A stretch of DNA of 64,000 nucleotides from Opitutus terrae PB90-1. Its GTDB lineage: Bacteria > Verrucomicrobiota > Verrucomicrobiia > Opitutales > Opitutaceae. The translations under genes were made by a program, and so were the position numbers. Position 1 is the first letter of the stretch; every line of letters starts with the position of its first letter. Below are positions 51,944 to 62,292 of this stretch, one piece after another. The notes under the pieces were generated by a model. The model saw only the letters and a program-made list of their open reading frames with translations. It had not been told where the DNA came from and did not search any database. The DNA lies in contig NC_010571.1 of the NCBI RefSeq assembly GCF_000019965.1, positions 5,217,001 to 5,281,000 of the forward strand, in the 5' to 3' direction.

Positions 51944-54733
51944 ATGCCTTTTTGTTCTTCGCTCCCCTCTGCCCGATGGCCGCGCTGCGTTTTGGCAGCG
52001 ATCCTCATCGCCACGGGGGTGCTGGAACTTGCGGCACAGCCGCTGCGACACCCCAACCTTTCCGGCGCGCGGCCCGGCGCGATCCTCAGTGAGGACGACC
52101 ACGCCCTGCTCGACGACATCCAGCGCGCGTCGTTTTTATATTTCGTCGAGCAGACGCATCCCGAAACCGGTTTGGTCCGCGACCGGGCGCGGGCGGACGG
52201 CTCGCCGAGCGAGGGCAAGGCCAGCATCGCGGCCTCGGGCTTCGCGCTGAGTTCGTGGGCGCTCGCGGCACACCGCGGCTGGGTCGAGCGCGACGAAGCG
52301 CTGGAGCGCGTGCGACTGATGCTGCGCTTCCTCGCCAACCAGGCGCCGCGGCGCCACGGATTTTTCTACCATTTCATGGAAATGGAGACCGGCGCGCGCG
52401 CCTGGCAGTGCGAGATCTCCTCGATCGACACCGGCCTCTTCCTCGCCGGCGCCATCATCGCGCGGGAATACTTTCAGGATCCCGAGATCACGGACCTGGT
52501 GAACCGGCTGTATCGCGACGTCGACTGGCGCTGGTTTCTCAACGGCGGCGACACGGTCTCGATGGGCTGGCACGACGAGACCGGTTTCTCGCGCTACCGC
52601 TGGCGCATCTATTCGGAACACATGATGATGAGTTTCCTGGCGATGGGCGCGCCGGCCAATGCGCTCGAGCCAAGCTACTGGCATGCGTGGAAGCGTCTGC
52701 CCGCGGGCACCTACGCCGGCTATCATTTCATGCAAGGGCCGCCGCTCTTCATCCACCAGTTCGCGCACGCCTATGTGGACTTTCGCGACCGACGCGACGC
52801 GTTTGTCGATTATTACCAAAACTCCGTCCTCGCGACGCTCGCGCAGCGAAGGTTCTGCATGGACCTGCGCACGGAGTTCTCCAGTTGGGGCGAGCGGCTG
52901 TGGGGGATAACCGCGTCCGACTCCGCGACGGGCTACAAAGCCTGGGGCGGTCCGCCGCGCACAACCGCTTACAACGCGCTCGACGGCACGATCGTGCCGT
53001 GCGCCGCCGCCGGCTCCGTGCCGTTCGCCCCGTATGAAACGATGATGGTGCTGCGGCACATTCGCACCGTTTACGGCGATCGGGTGTGGAAGCGCTACGG
53101 CTTCGTCGATGCGTTCAATCCGGAGACGGGCTGGGTCAATCCCGACGTGATCGGGATTGATCAGGGCATCACCATTCTGCAGGCGGAAAACGCCCGCACG
53201 GGATTTTTCTGGTCGTTGTTCATGCGGGCGCCCGAGGTGCAGCGCGCGCTGTCCCGTTCCGGCTTCGTGTCGAAACGTCGGGCGTTCACCTGGCCCGAAC
53301 GCGAGCAACTCCGCGAGCTCGCCGCCACCGCCTGGCAGTCGCTCGCCAACGAGCCCGTGACGCCCGACACGCTGGGGCTGCGCATCACCGCCGTGCCCGC
53401 TGCGCAGGCGTTGGGCCTGGTGGATGGCGCGTCGGCGCATCGGCAGCTGCGCGAGCTGTTGAGCGCCGCCGCGCCTCCCGCCACCGATACCGCCGTGGCC
53501 GAATACGCGGCGAGCCTCCTGACGTTGCGCCAGGCGGTGCCAAGCCTCGCAGCGGACGCGACCCGGCTGCTCGAGGCGATCAACTGGGAGCAGGTCACCA
53601 TCAGCTCGACCAAGCTCGGCTCAGCGAGCCGGCTGGCGACGTTTCTCAAGATTGGCGCGGGTAAGAGCGACCCGAGCGCGTGGGACCGGCTGGTCCGCAC
53701 TCCGGAGGTGCGCGGCATGGTCTTCGTGCTCTCCCCCGGCACCGTGGCGGACCAACTCCGGCCGTCGCTGTGGCTCGACGAATCGAGCATCATCACCGGC
53801 GCGTCCGGTGCGCAACTCGCCTACTCGGCCGCAGTCGTGCCGCCGCCGGCCAACGGCAACCCGCGACCGACACCGGATCTGCTCACGACCGCGCTGTTAC
53901 TCGACAACTACCCCGCCGAGCTGCTCGCGCGGATCAAGGACGCGCCGCCAGCGCCGGCCTGGATCACCAGCGCCGCCCCGGCCGATCGCGCGATCCTTCT
54001 CGCGACCGTGGCCAACGTACTCGTGCCCGAGATCGTCCGCGACTGGTTCCAGGCCGACGCGCTCGTGCGCGCCACGCGCGCCAACATCACCGATTTCACG
54101 CAGGCGTCATTTGGCCAGAATACCTCGCTCTACTGGCGCTACGAACTCGCCGGTCCCTTCGTGGAACCCGCGGAGCGCCGGGCCGTCGCGGTGCCCGCTT
54201 CCACCCCGCGCGAGGCCTGGCAATGGACCCGGATCGCCGGACTGGAATTCAAGGACTCGCCCGCAGACGTGCGCCCCGACGATCCGCTGCTCGAGCTGCG
54301 TTTCGCGTTCACCTGGGACAACGAAGCGCTGCACTTCCACGCGGAAGCGATCGACACGCCCGCGCCCAACCCGCCTGCACCCGAGCGCGAGGAAATCGTC
54401 GAGTTGCTGATCGATCCCAAAGGCGACGGTCTCGTGTGGCGCGGCCCCGAGGATTTTCACTTTGTGTTTCGCGGCTCGGGTGAAGCGATCGAGTGGAATC
54501 ACAATCGCGCCCCCGAGGCCCGCATCGAGCGCACGCCGCAGGGCTACACCGTCGAAGCCGACATTCCGTGGTCGCTGCTCGGACTCACCCCGCAGCCCGG
54601 GCTCGAACTCAACCTCACGACCGCTGTCGCTCGCAACGGCCGCTACGAATGGGAACCCTCGCTCAAGTTGAACTGGCGGTTCTTTCAGCGCCGCGACGAA
54701 CGCTACGGCCTCGGCAAGGTGAAGCTGCAATGA
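51944..54733 (+). CDS. Exported glucoamylase-like protein with C-terminal CBM9-like domain
   Basis: About 929 residues with a signal peptide (CVLAAILIATGVLELAAQ). Residues about 55-480 form the glycoamylase-like (alpha/alpha)6 domain found in cyclic beta-glucan synthases and related secreted proteins: SFLYFVEQTHPETGLVRDRA, ASGFALSSWALA, then GFFYHFMEM and ISSIDTGLFLAGAI. A helical middle follows. The last 170 residues (from about 760) resemble a family-9 carbohydrate-binding domain (LRFAFTWDNEALHFHAEAID, YTVEADIPWSLLGLTPQPG). Likely acts on an external glucan; the substrate is inferred only. GTG 51926 could add six residues. Confidence 0.82.
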   Translation: MPFCSSLPSARWPRCVLAAILIATGVLELAAQPLRHPNLSGARPGAILSEDDHALLDDIQRASFLYFVEQTHPETGLVRDRARADGSPSEGKASIAASGFALSSWALAAHRGWVERDEALERVRLMLRFLANQAPRRHGFFYHFMEMETGARAWQCEISSIDTGLFLAGAIIAREYFQDPEITDLVNRLYRDVDWRWFLNGGDTVSMGWHDETGFSRYRWRIYSEHMMMSFLAMGAPANALEPSYWHAWKRLPAGTYAGYHFMQGPPLFIHQFAHAYVDFRDRRDAFVDYYQNSVLATLAQRRFCMDLRTEFSSWGERLWGITASDSATGYKAWGGPPRTTAYNALDGTIVPCAAAGSVPFAPYETMMVLRHIRTVYGDRVWKRYGFVDAFNPETGWVNPDVIGIDQGITILQAENARTGFFWSLFMRAPEVQRALSRSGFVSKRRAFTWPEREQLRELAATAWQSLANEPVTPDTLGLRITAVPAAQALGLVDGASAHRQLRELLSAAAPPATDTAVAEYAASLLTLRQAVPSLAADATRLLEAINWEQVTISSTKLGSASRLATFLKIGAGKSDPSAWDRLVRTPEVRGMVFVLSPGTVADQLRPSLWLDESSIITGASGAQLAYSAAVVPPPANGNPRPTPDLLTTALLLDNYPAELLARIKDAPPAPAWITSAAPADRAILLATVANVLVPEIVRDWFQADALVRATRANITDFTQASFGQNTSLYWRYELAGPFVEPAERRAVAVPASTPREAWQWTRIAGLEFKDSPADVRPDDPLLELRFAFTWDNEALHFHAEAIDTPAPNPPAPEREEIVELLIDPKGDGLVWRGPEDFHFVFRGSGEAIEWNHNRAPEARIERTPQGYTVEADIPWSLLGLTPQPGLELNLTTAVARNGRYEWEPSLKLNWRFFQRRDERYGLGKVKLQ

Positions 54734-54890
54734 GCTGGCGTGCGCGGCAGCGGCGTGTGTCAGCAGTCGGCGGTGGGTGAAACCCCGATGCAACTCTCGG
54801 GTCTTTGCTGCAGTCGCGCGCGATTGGCAGCGCTCGTCACAGTTGAATGCCGGCCGCCGCGCTGCTTGACTCTCCGCCTCTCTTCTCCGC

Positions 54891-56129
54891 TTGGACCCAC
54901 TTTCTTCCCCTTCTTCTGCATCCGTCGCCTCCGACGATCCGCCCGCACCGCTGCAGGAACTCCGCGCCGAGCTTGACCGCGCGCGGGCTGAAGCCGCGGC
55001 CGCCCGCGAACGCAGCGACCGTTTTCTTTCCGGCGTGTCGCACGAGCTGCGCACCCCGTTGTCCGCCATCCTGCTTTGGACCACGCTGATCGAAGAGGAA
55101 AAGCTCGAAGAGCGCGAGCAGCTGCAGGAAGCGCTGGCTGCAATCAAGCACAGCGCGGAGGAGTTGCAGGCGCTGATCGACAACCTCGTCGAAACCACGC
55201 GCATCGTGAGCGGCCGGTTTACCTTGCAGCGCACCGTGGGCGAAATCGCGACCGTGGTGGAGGCGGCAATCGCGCAAGTGCAGCCCGCCGCCCAGGCAAA
55301 ACAAATCCCCCTGCACCGACAGATTGAACCGGCCAGCGCCCCCGTCGACCGCGCCCGACTGCAACAGACGCTCGTGCTTCTGCTCCAGAACGCCATCAAA
55401 GCCACCCCCCCGGGCGGGCGCGTGGAACTCAGCGTCGGCGTGCACGACGAGGAGATGCGCATTGCCGTGCACGATACGGGCGCGGGGTTGACCCCGGAGC
55501 GGCTCGCGCGGGTGTTCTCCGGCCCGCCGCCGAGCGCGCAGGCGAAAGCGCCGCGTACCGACGCCGGGCTCGGCTATGGGCTCATCGTCGCGCAGCAGCT
55601 CGTCCGCGCCCACGGCGGCGTGCTTACGGCGGCGAGCGGCGGACCGGGCCAGGGCGCCACCTTCACGATCCGGCTGCCCCTCGATCCCACGCGCGCAATC
55701 ACTGCGGTGGCGCCCGAGGCCCATGGTACGGCGCAGACACTCCACGGCCGCCGCGTGCTACTCGTCGTCGATGATGCGGAGCTTCGTCACCATCTCGCGG
55801 CGGGGCTGCACGACGCCGGGGCCGCCGTCTCCGCCGTCGATTCCGCGCCCGCTGCGGCGGAAGCGGCTGAGCGGCAATATCACGACGTGATTGTCTGCGA
55901 TCTCGCGCTGCCGACGATCGATGCCGGCGAGCTGCTGCAGGATCTACGCGAGCACGAAGTCACGCACGCGCGCCCCCACGCGCCGGCTCTCGCGTTGGCG
56001 CACGCCGACCACGCCGATGCCGCTTCGCTCGCGCTGAAGCACGGCTTCATGCGCTGTCTGCAGGCTCCGGTGGACCCGGCGACTCTGGCCGCCGCCGCCG
56101 CCGCGTGCTTGGCGGCCAATCCGCGTTAG
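54891..56129 (+). CDS. Soluble hybrid histidine kinase with degenerate receiver
   Basis: A 412-residue cytoplasmic kinase from TTG 54891. A coiled-coil lead (LQELRAELDRARAEAAAARERSD) precedes HisKA with FLSGVSHELRTPLSA, then HATPase_c with LLQNAIKATPP, HDTGAGL and a G2-like LGYGLIVAQQ. The C-terminal receiver is reduced: VLLVVDDAEL lacks the double Asp-Asp spacing of classical receivers but VIVCDLALP keeps the phospho-acceptor-like Asp. No sensor domain is visible, so input must come from a partner. The upstream 157 bases show no gene. Confidence 0.82.
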   Translation: MDPLSSPSSASVASDDPPAPLQELRAELDRARAEAAAARERSDRFLSGVSHELRTPLSAILLWTTLIEEEKLEEREQLQEALAAIKHSAEELQALIDNLVETTRIVSGRFTLQRTVGEIATVVEAAIAQVQPAAQAKQIPLHRQIEPASAPVDRARLQQTLVLLLQNAIKATPPGGRVELSVGVHDEEMRIAVHDTGAGLTPERLARVFSGPPPSAQAKAPRTDAGLGYGLIVAQQLVRAHGGVLTAASGGPGQGATFTIRLPLDPTRAITAVAPEAHGTAQTLHGRRVLLVVDDAELRHHLAAGLHDAGAAVSAVDSAPAAAEAAERQYHDVIVCDLALPTIDAGELLQDLREHEVTHARPHAPALALAHADHADAASLALKHGFMRCLQAPVDPATLAAAAAACLAANPR

Positions 56130-56329
56130 CAGGGTGTTGAAAAAGGTAGGGTCCGACCGCCGGGCGGACCGGCAGGGCGAACGCGGATCGAGGCAAATCT
56201 CAGCGAACCCATCGGTCCCGCCCAACCTCAGATCCATTTTCCAACAGCGCGCTAGTCTGCCGGTTCGACGCACCGCAGCGGCGAGTCTCACTGCATCGAT
56301 TTTTCCGCTCCGCCGTCAGGCCTCGGCCT

Positions 56330-58252
56330 ATGATTCGACCCTCGCTCTCACTCCTGCTCGGGCTCTCGCTGGCGACGCTCGCCGGCGGCGTCGAGCGCGC
56401 AACCTACAACAGCGCCGGCGCGCTCACCGCGCTGATCTGCGATGGCGCGGAAGTCCCGGTCCGCGGCGAGTTCGTGGTCGAGTTCGGCCAGGGCGTGCGC
56501 AGTTCTCTGCAACCGCACGACCAGCGTTCGCCGATCTGGCGCGAAGGCCGTGAGCTGCGCTGGCGCGGCGTGTCGACGTTCGCGAACAGCAGCCAGGCTC
56601 AGTTTGCCGCCGCGTGGACGGAAGCGGAGGACGGCGTCGCGCTGGTCGGCTCCGCTACCGCCGGAGGCCCGCCGCCCGCGGGCGCGCCCGCGGCGGCGAC
56701 GCGCGCATGGCCGCTCTTGGTGGAATCGGTCGACTACGTGATCGATCTGCCGCGCACGCTGTTCGCCGGCGGCCGGATCGACGGCACCTCGGCCGCGCTC
56801 GCCACCACCCGCCCATCGAATCCGCAGTTTTTTCAAGCGACCGTGGACCGGCTCGCGTTCGTCGACGCGCAGCAGAACTGGCGGCTCGAACTCCAGCTCG
56901 ATCAACCGCGAGCGGTCACCGTGTCCGACCGTTGGGAGAACGACGACCGCTCGTATCGCGTGCGGATCCGGCTCGGCGGCGGGCTCTGGCCGCACGGTGA
57001 GTCGTTCAAGCTCGCCGTGAACTTCAAGCTTTCCGGTCGTGCCCATGCGTCCCTCGCGCACGTGACGATCGATCCACACACGCCGCGCTATCCGTTCGAC
57101 GGGTTCGGCGGAAACTTCTGTTTCAACACCCAGACGCCGGTCGCGGACTACCTGCTGGAGAATCTCGAGCACGCGTGGGCGCGCTTCGAACTCAAGGGCG
57201 TGGCTTGGGATCGCGAGCGCGACCAGCCCGGGCCACAACTGGTGCGCGACTTCGAGCTGATGCAGCGCGTGCAACGGATGGGGCTGCCGTGGATCATCAG
57301 CCTTTGGCGGCTGCCCGAGCGCTACTACAGCGATCCGAATCAGAAGCCGGCGGGCACGTTTCATCGCAAGATCGCGGACGCACGCTGGCCCGAATTTCTC
57401 GATCTGATCGGAAGCTATCTGCTCCACCTGAAGAAAAACTACGGCGCCGAGCCCGACATGTTTTCCTTCAACGAGCCCGACCTCGGGGTCGACATCGGGT
57501 TCAACGGACCCGAGCACCGCGACATGATCAAGCGCATCGGCGCGCATCTCGAGTCGCTCGGCCTGAAGACGCGGCTGCTGCTCGGCGACACGGCCAACCC
57601 GCGCGATTCGCACAAATACGTGCTGCCGACCGCGGCTGATCCAGCGGCGATGCGCTACGTCCGCGCGCTATCGTTTCATAGCTGGGGCAACGGCACGCCG
57701 CAACAGTATCGCGCCTGGGGAGACGTAGCCGACTGGACGCAGCTCCCGCTGCTCGTCGGGGAAGCCGGCGTGGATCCCGGCTCCTGGCGCAACCGGATGT
57801 TCGACAGCTATGCCTACGGTCTCCGAGAGGCGCGCCAGTATCAGGAACTCCTGCGCGACACCCGGCCGCAAACCCTGCTCTTTTGGGAATACACCGAAGA
57901 CTATGGGGTCGTCCGCGTGGGCGACGACCAGCGCCTCGAGCCGACTGGCCGCTTCTATTTTTTGAAGCATTTCAGCAATCTCTCGCCGCGCCACGGCCAG
58001 GTGGTCGCCAGCTCCAGCGACCAGCCCGACGTACTGGTCAGCGCGTTCGCGAAAGGCGACGTGCTCGTCGTTCATCTCGTGAACACCGGTCCGGCGTGCG
58101 AGGCTCAGCTCGCCGGATTGCCTGCCGGCCCGTGGCGGCAGATCGTCACCACGGAAACCGAGGGTTTCAAAGAGGCCCCCGCGCCTACACTCGACGCACC
58201 GTTGGCGTTGCCGGCGCGCAGTTTCACCACGCTCGTGCGCAGCCCGCGGTAG
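56330..58252 (+). CDS. Exported GH30-like glycoside hydrolase
   Basis: A 640-residue secreted protein (signal MIRPSLSLLLGLSLATLAGG). A beta-rich N-terminal region is followed by a TIM-barrel from about residue 250 (YPFDGFGGNFCFNTQTPVADYLLENL, the GFGG start of GH30/clan A). Glu382 in SFNEPDLG is the expected acid/base and Glu478 in LLVGEAGVD the nucleophile; a beta domain closes the C-terminus. GH30 enzymes cut beta-glucans, xylans or glucosylceramides. The N-terminal module and exact specificity are unknown. With the glucoamylase-like gene upstream, polysaccharide use is likely. Confidence 0.8.
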   Translation: MIRPSLSLLLGLSLATLAGGVERATYNSAGALTALICDGAEVPVRGEFVVEFGQGVRSSLQPHDQRSPIWREGRELRWRGVSTFANSSQAQFAAAWTEAEDGVALVGSATAGGPPPAGAPAAATRAWPLLVESVDYVIDLPRTLFAGGRIDGTSAALATTRPSNPQFFQATVDRLAFVDAQQNWRLELQLDQPRAVTVSDRWENDDRSYRVRIRLGGGLWPHGESFKLAVNFKLSGRAHASLAHVTIDPHTPRYPFDGFGGNFCFNTQTPVADYLLENLEHAWARFELKGVAWDRERDQPGPQLVRDFELMQRVQRMGLPWIISLWRLPERYYSDPNQKPAGTFHRKIADARWPEFLDLIGSYLLHLKKNYGAEPDMFSFNEPDLGVDIGFNGPEHRDMIKRIGAHLESLGLKTRLLLGDTANPRDSHKYVLPTAADPAAMRYVRALSFHSWGNGTPQQYRAWGDVADWTQLPLLVGEAGVDPGSWRNRMFDSYAYGLREARQYQELLRDTRPQTLLFWEYTEDYGVVRVGDDQRLEPTGRFYFLKHFSNLSPRHGQVVASSSDQPDVLVSAFAKGDVLVVHLVNTGPACEAQLAGLPAGPWRQIVTTETEGFKEAPAPTLDAPLALPARSFTTLVRSPR

Positions 58253-58331
58253 CGCCCTCGCGGCGTTCAGCGGAATGCCCGCCCTACCTCGGAAACGTTG
58301 TTCGCGCGCGCCTGACGACCTCCGGCCGCAG

Positions 58332-58739
58332 TCAATCGAACATCAGTCGATACAGCGCGAATGCGATCACGCCGGCCGCAGCGACCGCCACCGCGGCCGC
58401 AGTGATTTTCGCCCAAAGCGGCCACGCCCGCCACGTGCACCGCGCGTCGCGCGCCAGCCGCCGAATCGTCACCTCGGACCAGTCCAGGAATCGCGCCACC
58501 GCCCGGGATTCGGTCGCGAGTAGCATGCCCGCGAGCGCGAAAAACAGGATCGCCGGCCCAGGGATGAAAACCAGTACGAGCCCGATCGCGACCGCCACGC
58601 CGGCAACGACGAAGCGCACGATCCGTCCGATCACCCCGCGCCGGTCGCTCCGCCGACTCGCGCGATAGCGATCCTGGAAGCGCCGGCCGGGACTGCCATC
58701 GCGAAGCCGCTGCCAGCCTGTGCGCAAAGCCGAACTCAC
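58332..58739 (-). CDS. PGPGW-type small membrane protein
   Basis: A 135-residue membrane protein from GTG 58739, which overlaps the stop of the VTT gene by four bases (GTGA). An Arg-rich cytoplasmic lead is followed by VVAGVAVAIGLVLVFIPGPAILFFALAGMLLATES, the conserved PGP turn of the family, and a second hydrophobic segment (AWPLWAKITAAAVAVAAAGVIAFAL). Function unknown; the two genes are translationally coupled. Confidence 0.75.
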   Translation of the reverse strand: MSSALRTGWQRLRDGSPGRRFQDRYRASRRSDRRGVIGRIVRFVVAGVAVAIGLVLVFIPGPAILFFALAGMLLATESRAVARFLDWSEVTIRRLARDARCTWRAWPLWAKITAAAVAVAAAGVIAFALYRLMFD

Positions 58740-59446
58740 GTGGAGGCCGATCCCGGTCGCGACGCGGCGGTGGCGTCGCGTTGTTGTTTCGCGTTTCGAA
58801 TCCGCCGCCGAATCCGCCAGATCAGATACGCGCACACCGCCAGCTTGAGCAGATAGACGCCGATGAGAATCGCGAGCCGCCGCCGATCCGGATCAGTGCC
58901 GAGATCGCCGATCAGAATCGTGACGTAGGAACGCGCCACGTAGAGCGGCAGACACACCCAGAAATAGGTGCGGAACGGCACGTCGGTGAGCGCGAGCAGG
59001 TAGTTGCGGGAAAAATAAGGCAGGCCGGGAATCAGCACGGCCATCGCGGCGACGGAGGCGTTTTCACCTTCCGGGACGTGGGGCAGTCGGTGTCCGCGGC
59101 GTTCCAAGAATCGCTGCAGCGGCTGACGCAGGAATGAGCGCGCGATCCAGAAGCTCGCGAGCAGATGCACGGCGGTCGCACCAGCCACGGCAATGCCACC
59201 GAGCACCGGCCCGAACTTCGCCCCCGCGACGAGGTAAACAACCATGATCGAGAATCCGCCAATCGGCAGCGTGGCCATCAGGGCGAAGACGATCGCGGCG
59301 TTGAACTCGGTCAGCGTATGAACGAGATCGCGCCACTCGAGGTCACCCCACAACCACGCCGCCATCGCAATCGCGGCAGCCAGCAGGACGACGAGGCCCA
59401 GCCAGCGTCCGCGGGATTTTCGGTGTTTTCGGTGGTGTGGTTGCAT
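58736..59446 (-). CDS. TVP38/TMEM64 (VTT/DedA-type) membrane protein
   Basis: A 236-residue integral membrane protein. Conserved VTT features: FALMATLPIGGFSIMVVYLVAGAKFGPVLGGIAVAGATAV (re-entrant loop with G...G...G), ASFWIARSFLR, and LIPGLPYFSRNYLLALTDVPFRTYFW. Such proteins are linked to lipid scrambling or export. Start ATG 59446 gives a basic lead (MQPHHRKHRKSRGR) before TM1. It is divergent from the cardiolipin-synthase-like gene. Confidence 0.87.
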   Translation of the reverse strand: MQPHHRKHRKSRGRWLGLVVLLAAAIAMAAWLWGDLEWRDLVHTLTEFNAAIVFALMATLPIGGFSIMVVYLVAGAKFGPVLGGIAVAGATAVHLLASFWIARSFLRQPLQRFLERRGHRLPHVPEGENASVAAMAVLIPGLPYFSRNYLLALTDVPFRTYFWVCLPLYVARSYVTILIGDLGTDPDRRRLAILIGVYLLKLAVCAYLIWRIRRRIRNAKQQRDATAASRPGSAST

Positions 59447-59600
59447 CGGCAGCACGGCCCGGCGAGGGACCGCGTTGCCTAGACACGTTAGACTCCAACT
59501 GGTGACGCGGCTCGCGCGGGAACCGCCGCGGCGCGCATCTGTCCTGACGCGCCGCCCGCGGTGGCATGATGCCGCCCCCCCTTTCCCCGTGTCGTCCCTG

Positions 59601-60941
59601 ATGCAGCGCGTCCGAAAATTGCGCCGGCCCTCCCGCGGGCCCCGGCACGAGCGGCCACCGCGCTCGCATCGCAACGAACTGGGCTGGCACTGGACGTTCG
59701 TGGCGCTCGGCATCGCGATGCTGCTCGGCGCGTATTTCTGGTATGTATCTGCGCGTATCCTGCAGGAGCCCGTCCGGCTGCATTACGGTCCCGAGGATCC
59801 GGCTTTCCCGGCCGCAGTCGGTCCGCTGCTGGGCGCCGAGTTCACCGGTGGAAACTCGGTCGAGCTCTTGCTCAACGGCGACGGCTTCTTCCCACCGATG
59901 CTGGCCGCGATCCGCAGCGCAAAAAAAACGATCACGCTCGAAACCTACATCTGGGCGCCCGGCCGGATCAGCGACGAGTTCATCGCCGCCCTCGCGGAAC
60001 GCGCGGAGGCCGGCGTCAAAGTCCACGTGATGCTCGATGGCATGGGTACCCTCAAATTCACCGACGAGGACAAAGGCCGGCTCACCGGCGCGGGCGTGGA
60101 GGTCGTGAAATACGGTCGGCAGCACTGGTATGAGATCAAACCGAACATCAATCATCGCACGCACCGCAAGATCCTCGTGATCGACGGCCGCATCGGTTTC
60201 ACCGGCGGCATGTGTGTCGACGACAGTTGGCTCGGCAACGCCGACCAGCCCGATCGATGGCGCGAGACGCAGGTGCACGTCGAAGGTCCCGCGGTCCGGC
60301 AGATGCAGGCGATCTTCGCGCAAAACTGGCTGCAAACCACCGGCCGGCTGCTGCTGGGGCAGGATTACTTTCCGGAATTCGAACGCGCGGGCCAGACCAC
60401 CGCGCAATGCTTCAGCAGCGGCCCGGGCGAAGGCGCGGAATCGGCGCGCATGTCCTACATGCTCGCGATCGCCTCGGCGCGACGGAGCATCGACATCGAA
60501 CACGCCTACTTCGTCCCCGATGAATACGCCGTGCGAATGCTGCTCGAGGCACGTCAGCGCGGAGTGCGCATTCGCGTGATCGTACCGGCACACAACGATT
60601 CGCGATTCGGGCGAGCCGCGTCCCGCTCGCGCTGGGACGAGCTGCTGCGCGCCGGCGTGGAGTTCTACCGCTACGAGCCCGCGATGCTGCACGCCAAAAC
60701 CATGTGCGTCGACGACACGTTCGTGACCGTGGGCTCGGTGAACTTCGACAACCGCTCGTTCAGCATCAACGACGAGGTCGCGCTGAACGTCATCGATCCG
60801 ACGCTCGGGCGGGCGCACCGACGGATGTTCGAACACGATCTCCAGCAGTCGACGCGCTACACGTGGGAGGAACACGCCGCCCGTCCTGCCTACGTGAAGT
60901 TGGCCGATTGGTTCTGCGGGCTCTTCCGCTCGCAACTGTAA
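59601..60941 (+). CDS. Cardiolipin-synthase-like phospholipase D protein
   Basis: A 446-residue protein with one N-terminal TM (WTFVALGIAMLLGAYFWYVSA) and two PLD domains. The HKD motifs are HRTHRKILVIDGRIGFTGG (first) and HAKTMCVDDTFVTVGSVNFDNRS (second), both with His-x-Lys-x4-Asp intact. Cardiolipin synthases join two phosphatidylglycerols, though phosphodiesterases share the fold. Neighbouring VTT and PGPGW genes also point to membrane lipids. Start ATG 59601; a GTG 12 bases upstream is possible. Confidence 0.9.
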   Translation: MQRVRKLRRPSRGPRHERPPRSHRNELGWHWTFVALGIAMLLGAYFWYVSARILQEPVRLHYGPEDPAFPAAVGPLLGAEFTGGNSVELLLNGDGFFPPMLAAIRSAKKTITLETYIWAPGRISDEFIAALAERAEAGVKVHVMLDGMGTLKFTDEDKGRLTGAGVEVVKYGRQHWYEIKPNINHRTHRKILVIDGRIGFTGGMCVDDSWLGNADQPDRWRETQVHVEGPAVRQMQAIFAQNWLQTTGRLLLGQDYFPEFERAGQTTAQCFSSGPGEGAESARMSYMLAIASARRSIDIEHAYFVPDEYAVRMLLEARQRGVRIRVIVPAHNDSRFGRAASRSRWDELLRAGVEFYRYEPAMLHAKTMCVDDTFVTVGSVNFDNRSFSINDEVALNVIDPTLGRAHRRMFEHDLQQSTRYTWEEHAARPAYVKLADWFCGLFRSQL

Positions 60942-61160
60942 ACGCAAGCCAGGTGGTTTTCGCGCAGCGGAAGCGCCAGCATTTCGCCGAACCGCGCACC
61001 GCGGCCGCCGCAGCGCACCGTGGCGCCTAACCCTTGCCGCAGCCGCGGTTCGGACGCGCGGGTGTGAACCGGACTACTTGGCCTCGGGGCCGGCGCTTCT
61101 GACCTCGGCCGCTGGCGGGTTCCTCATTGCGTGGCCGGACGCCACGCATATTTTGTCCTT

Positions 61161-62066
61161 ATGGAATTGAGTGGAGCACCTGACGTTCGCGCCATGGTCG
61201 ACCAGCTGCGGCAGTCGCGGATCTATCGCGACTACGAGCAGGCCTTCCGTGAGACGACGGGGCTGCCCATCAACCTGCGTGCGGTCGAGGCGTTCGACCT
61301 GCCGCACCACGGCGATCCGAAGGAAAACCCATTCTGTTCATTGATGGCGAGTTCGAACCGATCCTGCTCCTCCTGCCTGCAGTTGCAGCGCAAGGTCGAG
61401 GAGGAGGCGCGGCTCGAGCCCAAGACGCTGAAATGCTTCGCCGGGCTCTGCGATTCCGCCGTGCCGGTGCGCGTCGGCGAGAATCTTATCGCTTTCCTGC
61501 AGACCGGTCAGATTTTGCTGCATCAGCCGACCCAGACCCAGTTCAAGCGCACCACCCGGCAGTTGCTCCGCTGGGGCGCCACCGTGGACTTGCAGCAGCT
61601 CGAGGAGGCATTCTTCCAAACGCGGGTCGTCACGAAGAAGCAGTATGAATCCATCGTCCGGCTGCTGACGATCTTCGCCCAGCACCTTTCGTCGCTCAGC
61701 AACCAACTCTTGGTGAAACAGGAGACCGCCGAGTCGCCGGTGATCACCCGCGCCCGCGTCTACATCACGGATCACCAGAGCGAGGATCTCTCGCTTGGTC
61801 AGGTCGCGCAGGCGGTGAACATGAGCGCGTTCTACTTCTGCAAGACGTTCAAGAAGTCGACCGGGATGACCTTCACCGACTATCTCGCCCGCGTCCGCGT
61901 CGAGAAGGTGAAGAATCTGCTGCTCAATCCGCACAAGCGCGTCAGCGAGGCGGCCTATGAGGCCGGATTCCAGTCGCTGTCCCAGTTTAACCGCGTTTTT
62001 CGGAAAATTGCCGGCGAGTCGCCCAGCCGCTACCGCGAGCGCCTGCACGGCGCCGAGCACAACTGA
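61161..62066 (+). CDS. PocR-domain AraC-family regulator
   Basis: A 301-residue transcription regulator. The N-terminal PocR sensory domain (about 15-165) contains FCSLMASSNRSCSSCL and LKCFAGLCDSAVPV, the Cys-rich core of this family, which binds small metabolites such as propanediol-type ligands in the type member. The C-terminal 100 residues form an AraC helix-turn-helix pair (LSLGQVAQAVNMSAFYFCKTFKKSTG and VSEAAYEAGFQSLSQFNRVFRKIAGESPSRYRE). Target genes are unknown; the nearest downstream operon is cco. Confidence 0.9.
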   Translation: MELSGAPDVRAMVDQLRQSRIYRDYEQAFRETTGLPINLRAVEAFDLPHHGDPKENPFCSLMASSNRSCSSCLQLQRKVEEEARLEPKTLKCFAGLCDSAVPVRVGENLIAFLQTGQILLHQPTQTQFKRTTRQLLRWGATVDLQQLEEAFFQTRVVTKKQYESIVRLLTIFAQHLSSLSNQLLVKQETAESPVITRARVYITDHQSEDLSLGQVAQAVNMSAFYFCKTFKKSTGMTFTDYLARVRVEKVKNLLLNPHKRVSEAAYEAGFQSLSQFNRVFRKIAGESPSRYRERLHGAEHN

Positions 62067-62292
62067 GCGGCGCGGCCAGCCAGGGGATGAGGCGTAACCG
62101 TGCTGCGGCGACGTCGCACCGGACCGATCAATCGTTCGCGTCCGGGCTAGGCCCAGATATTTCACCCGCAGTTTTCTGACTGCTGAAGGAGCACCTTTAT
62201 GCCGCGATGGATCTCGCGCGGTCGGGATCGCGGCATGGAGCCGCTCCTACCGTGGAATCCACACTACCGGCACCGTGCGGACAATATCCCGA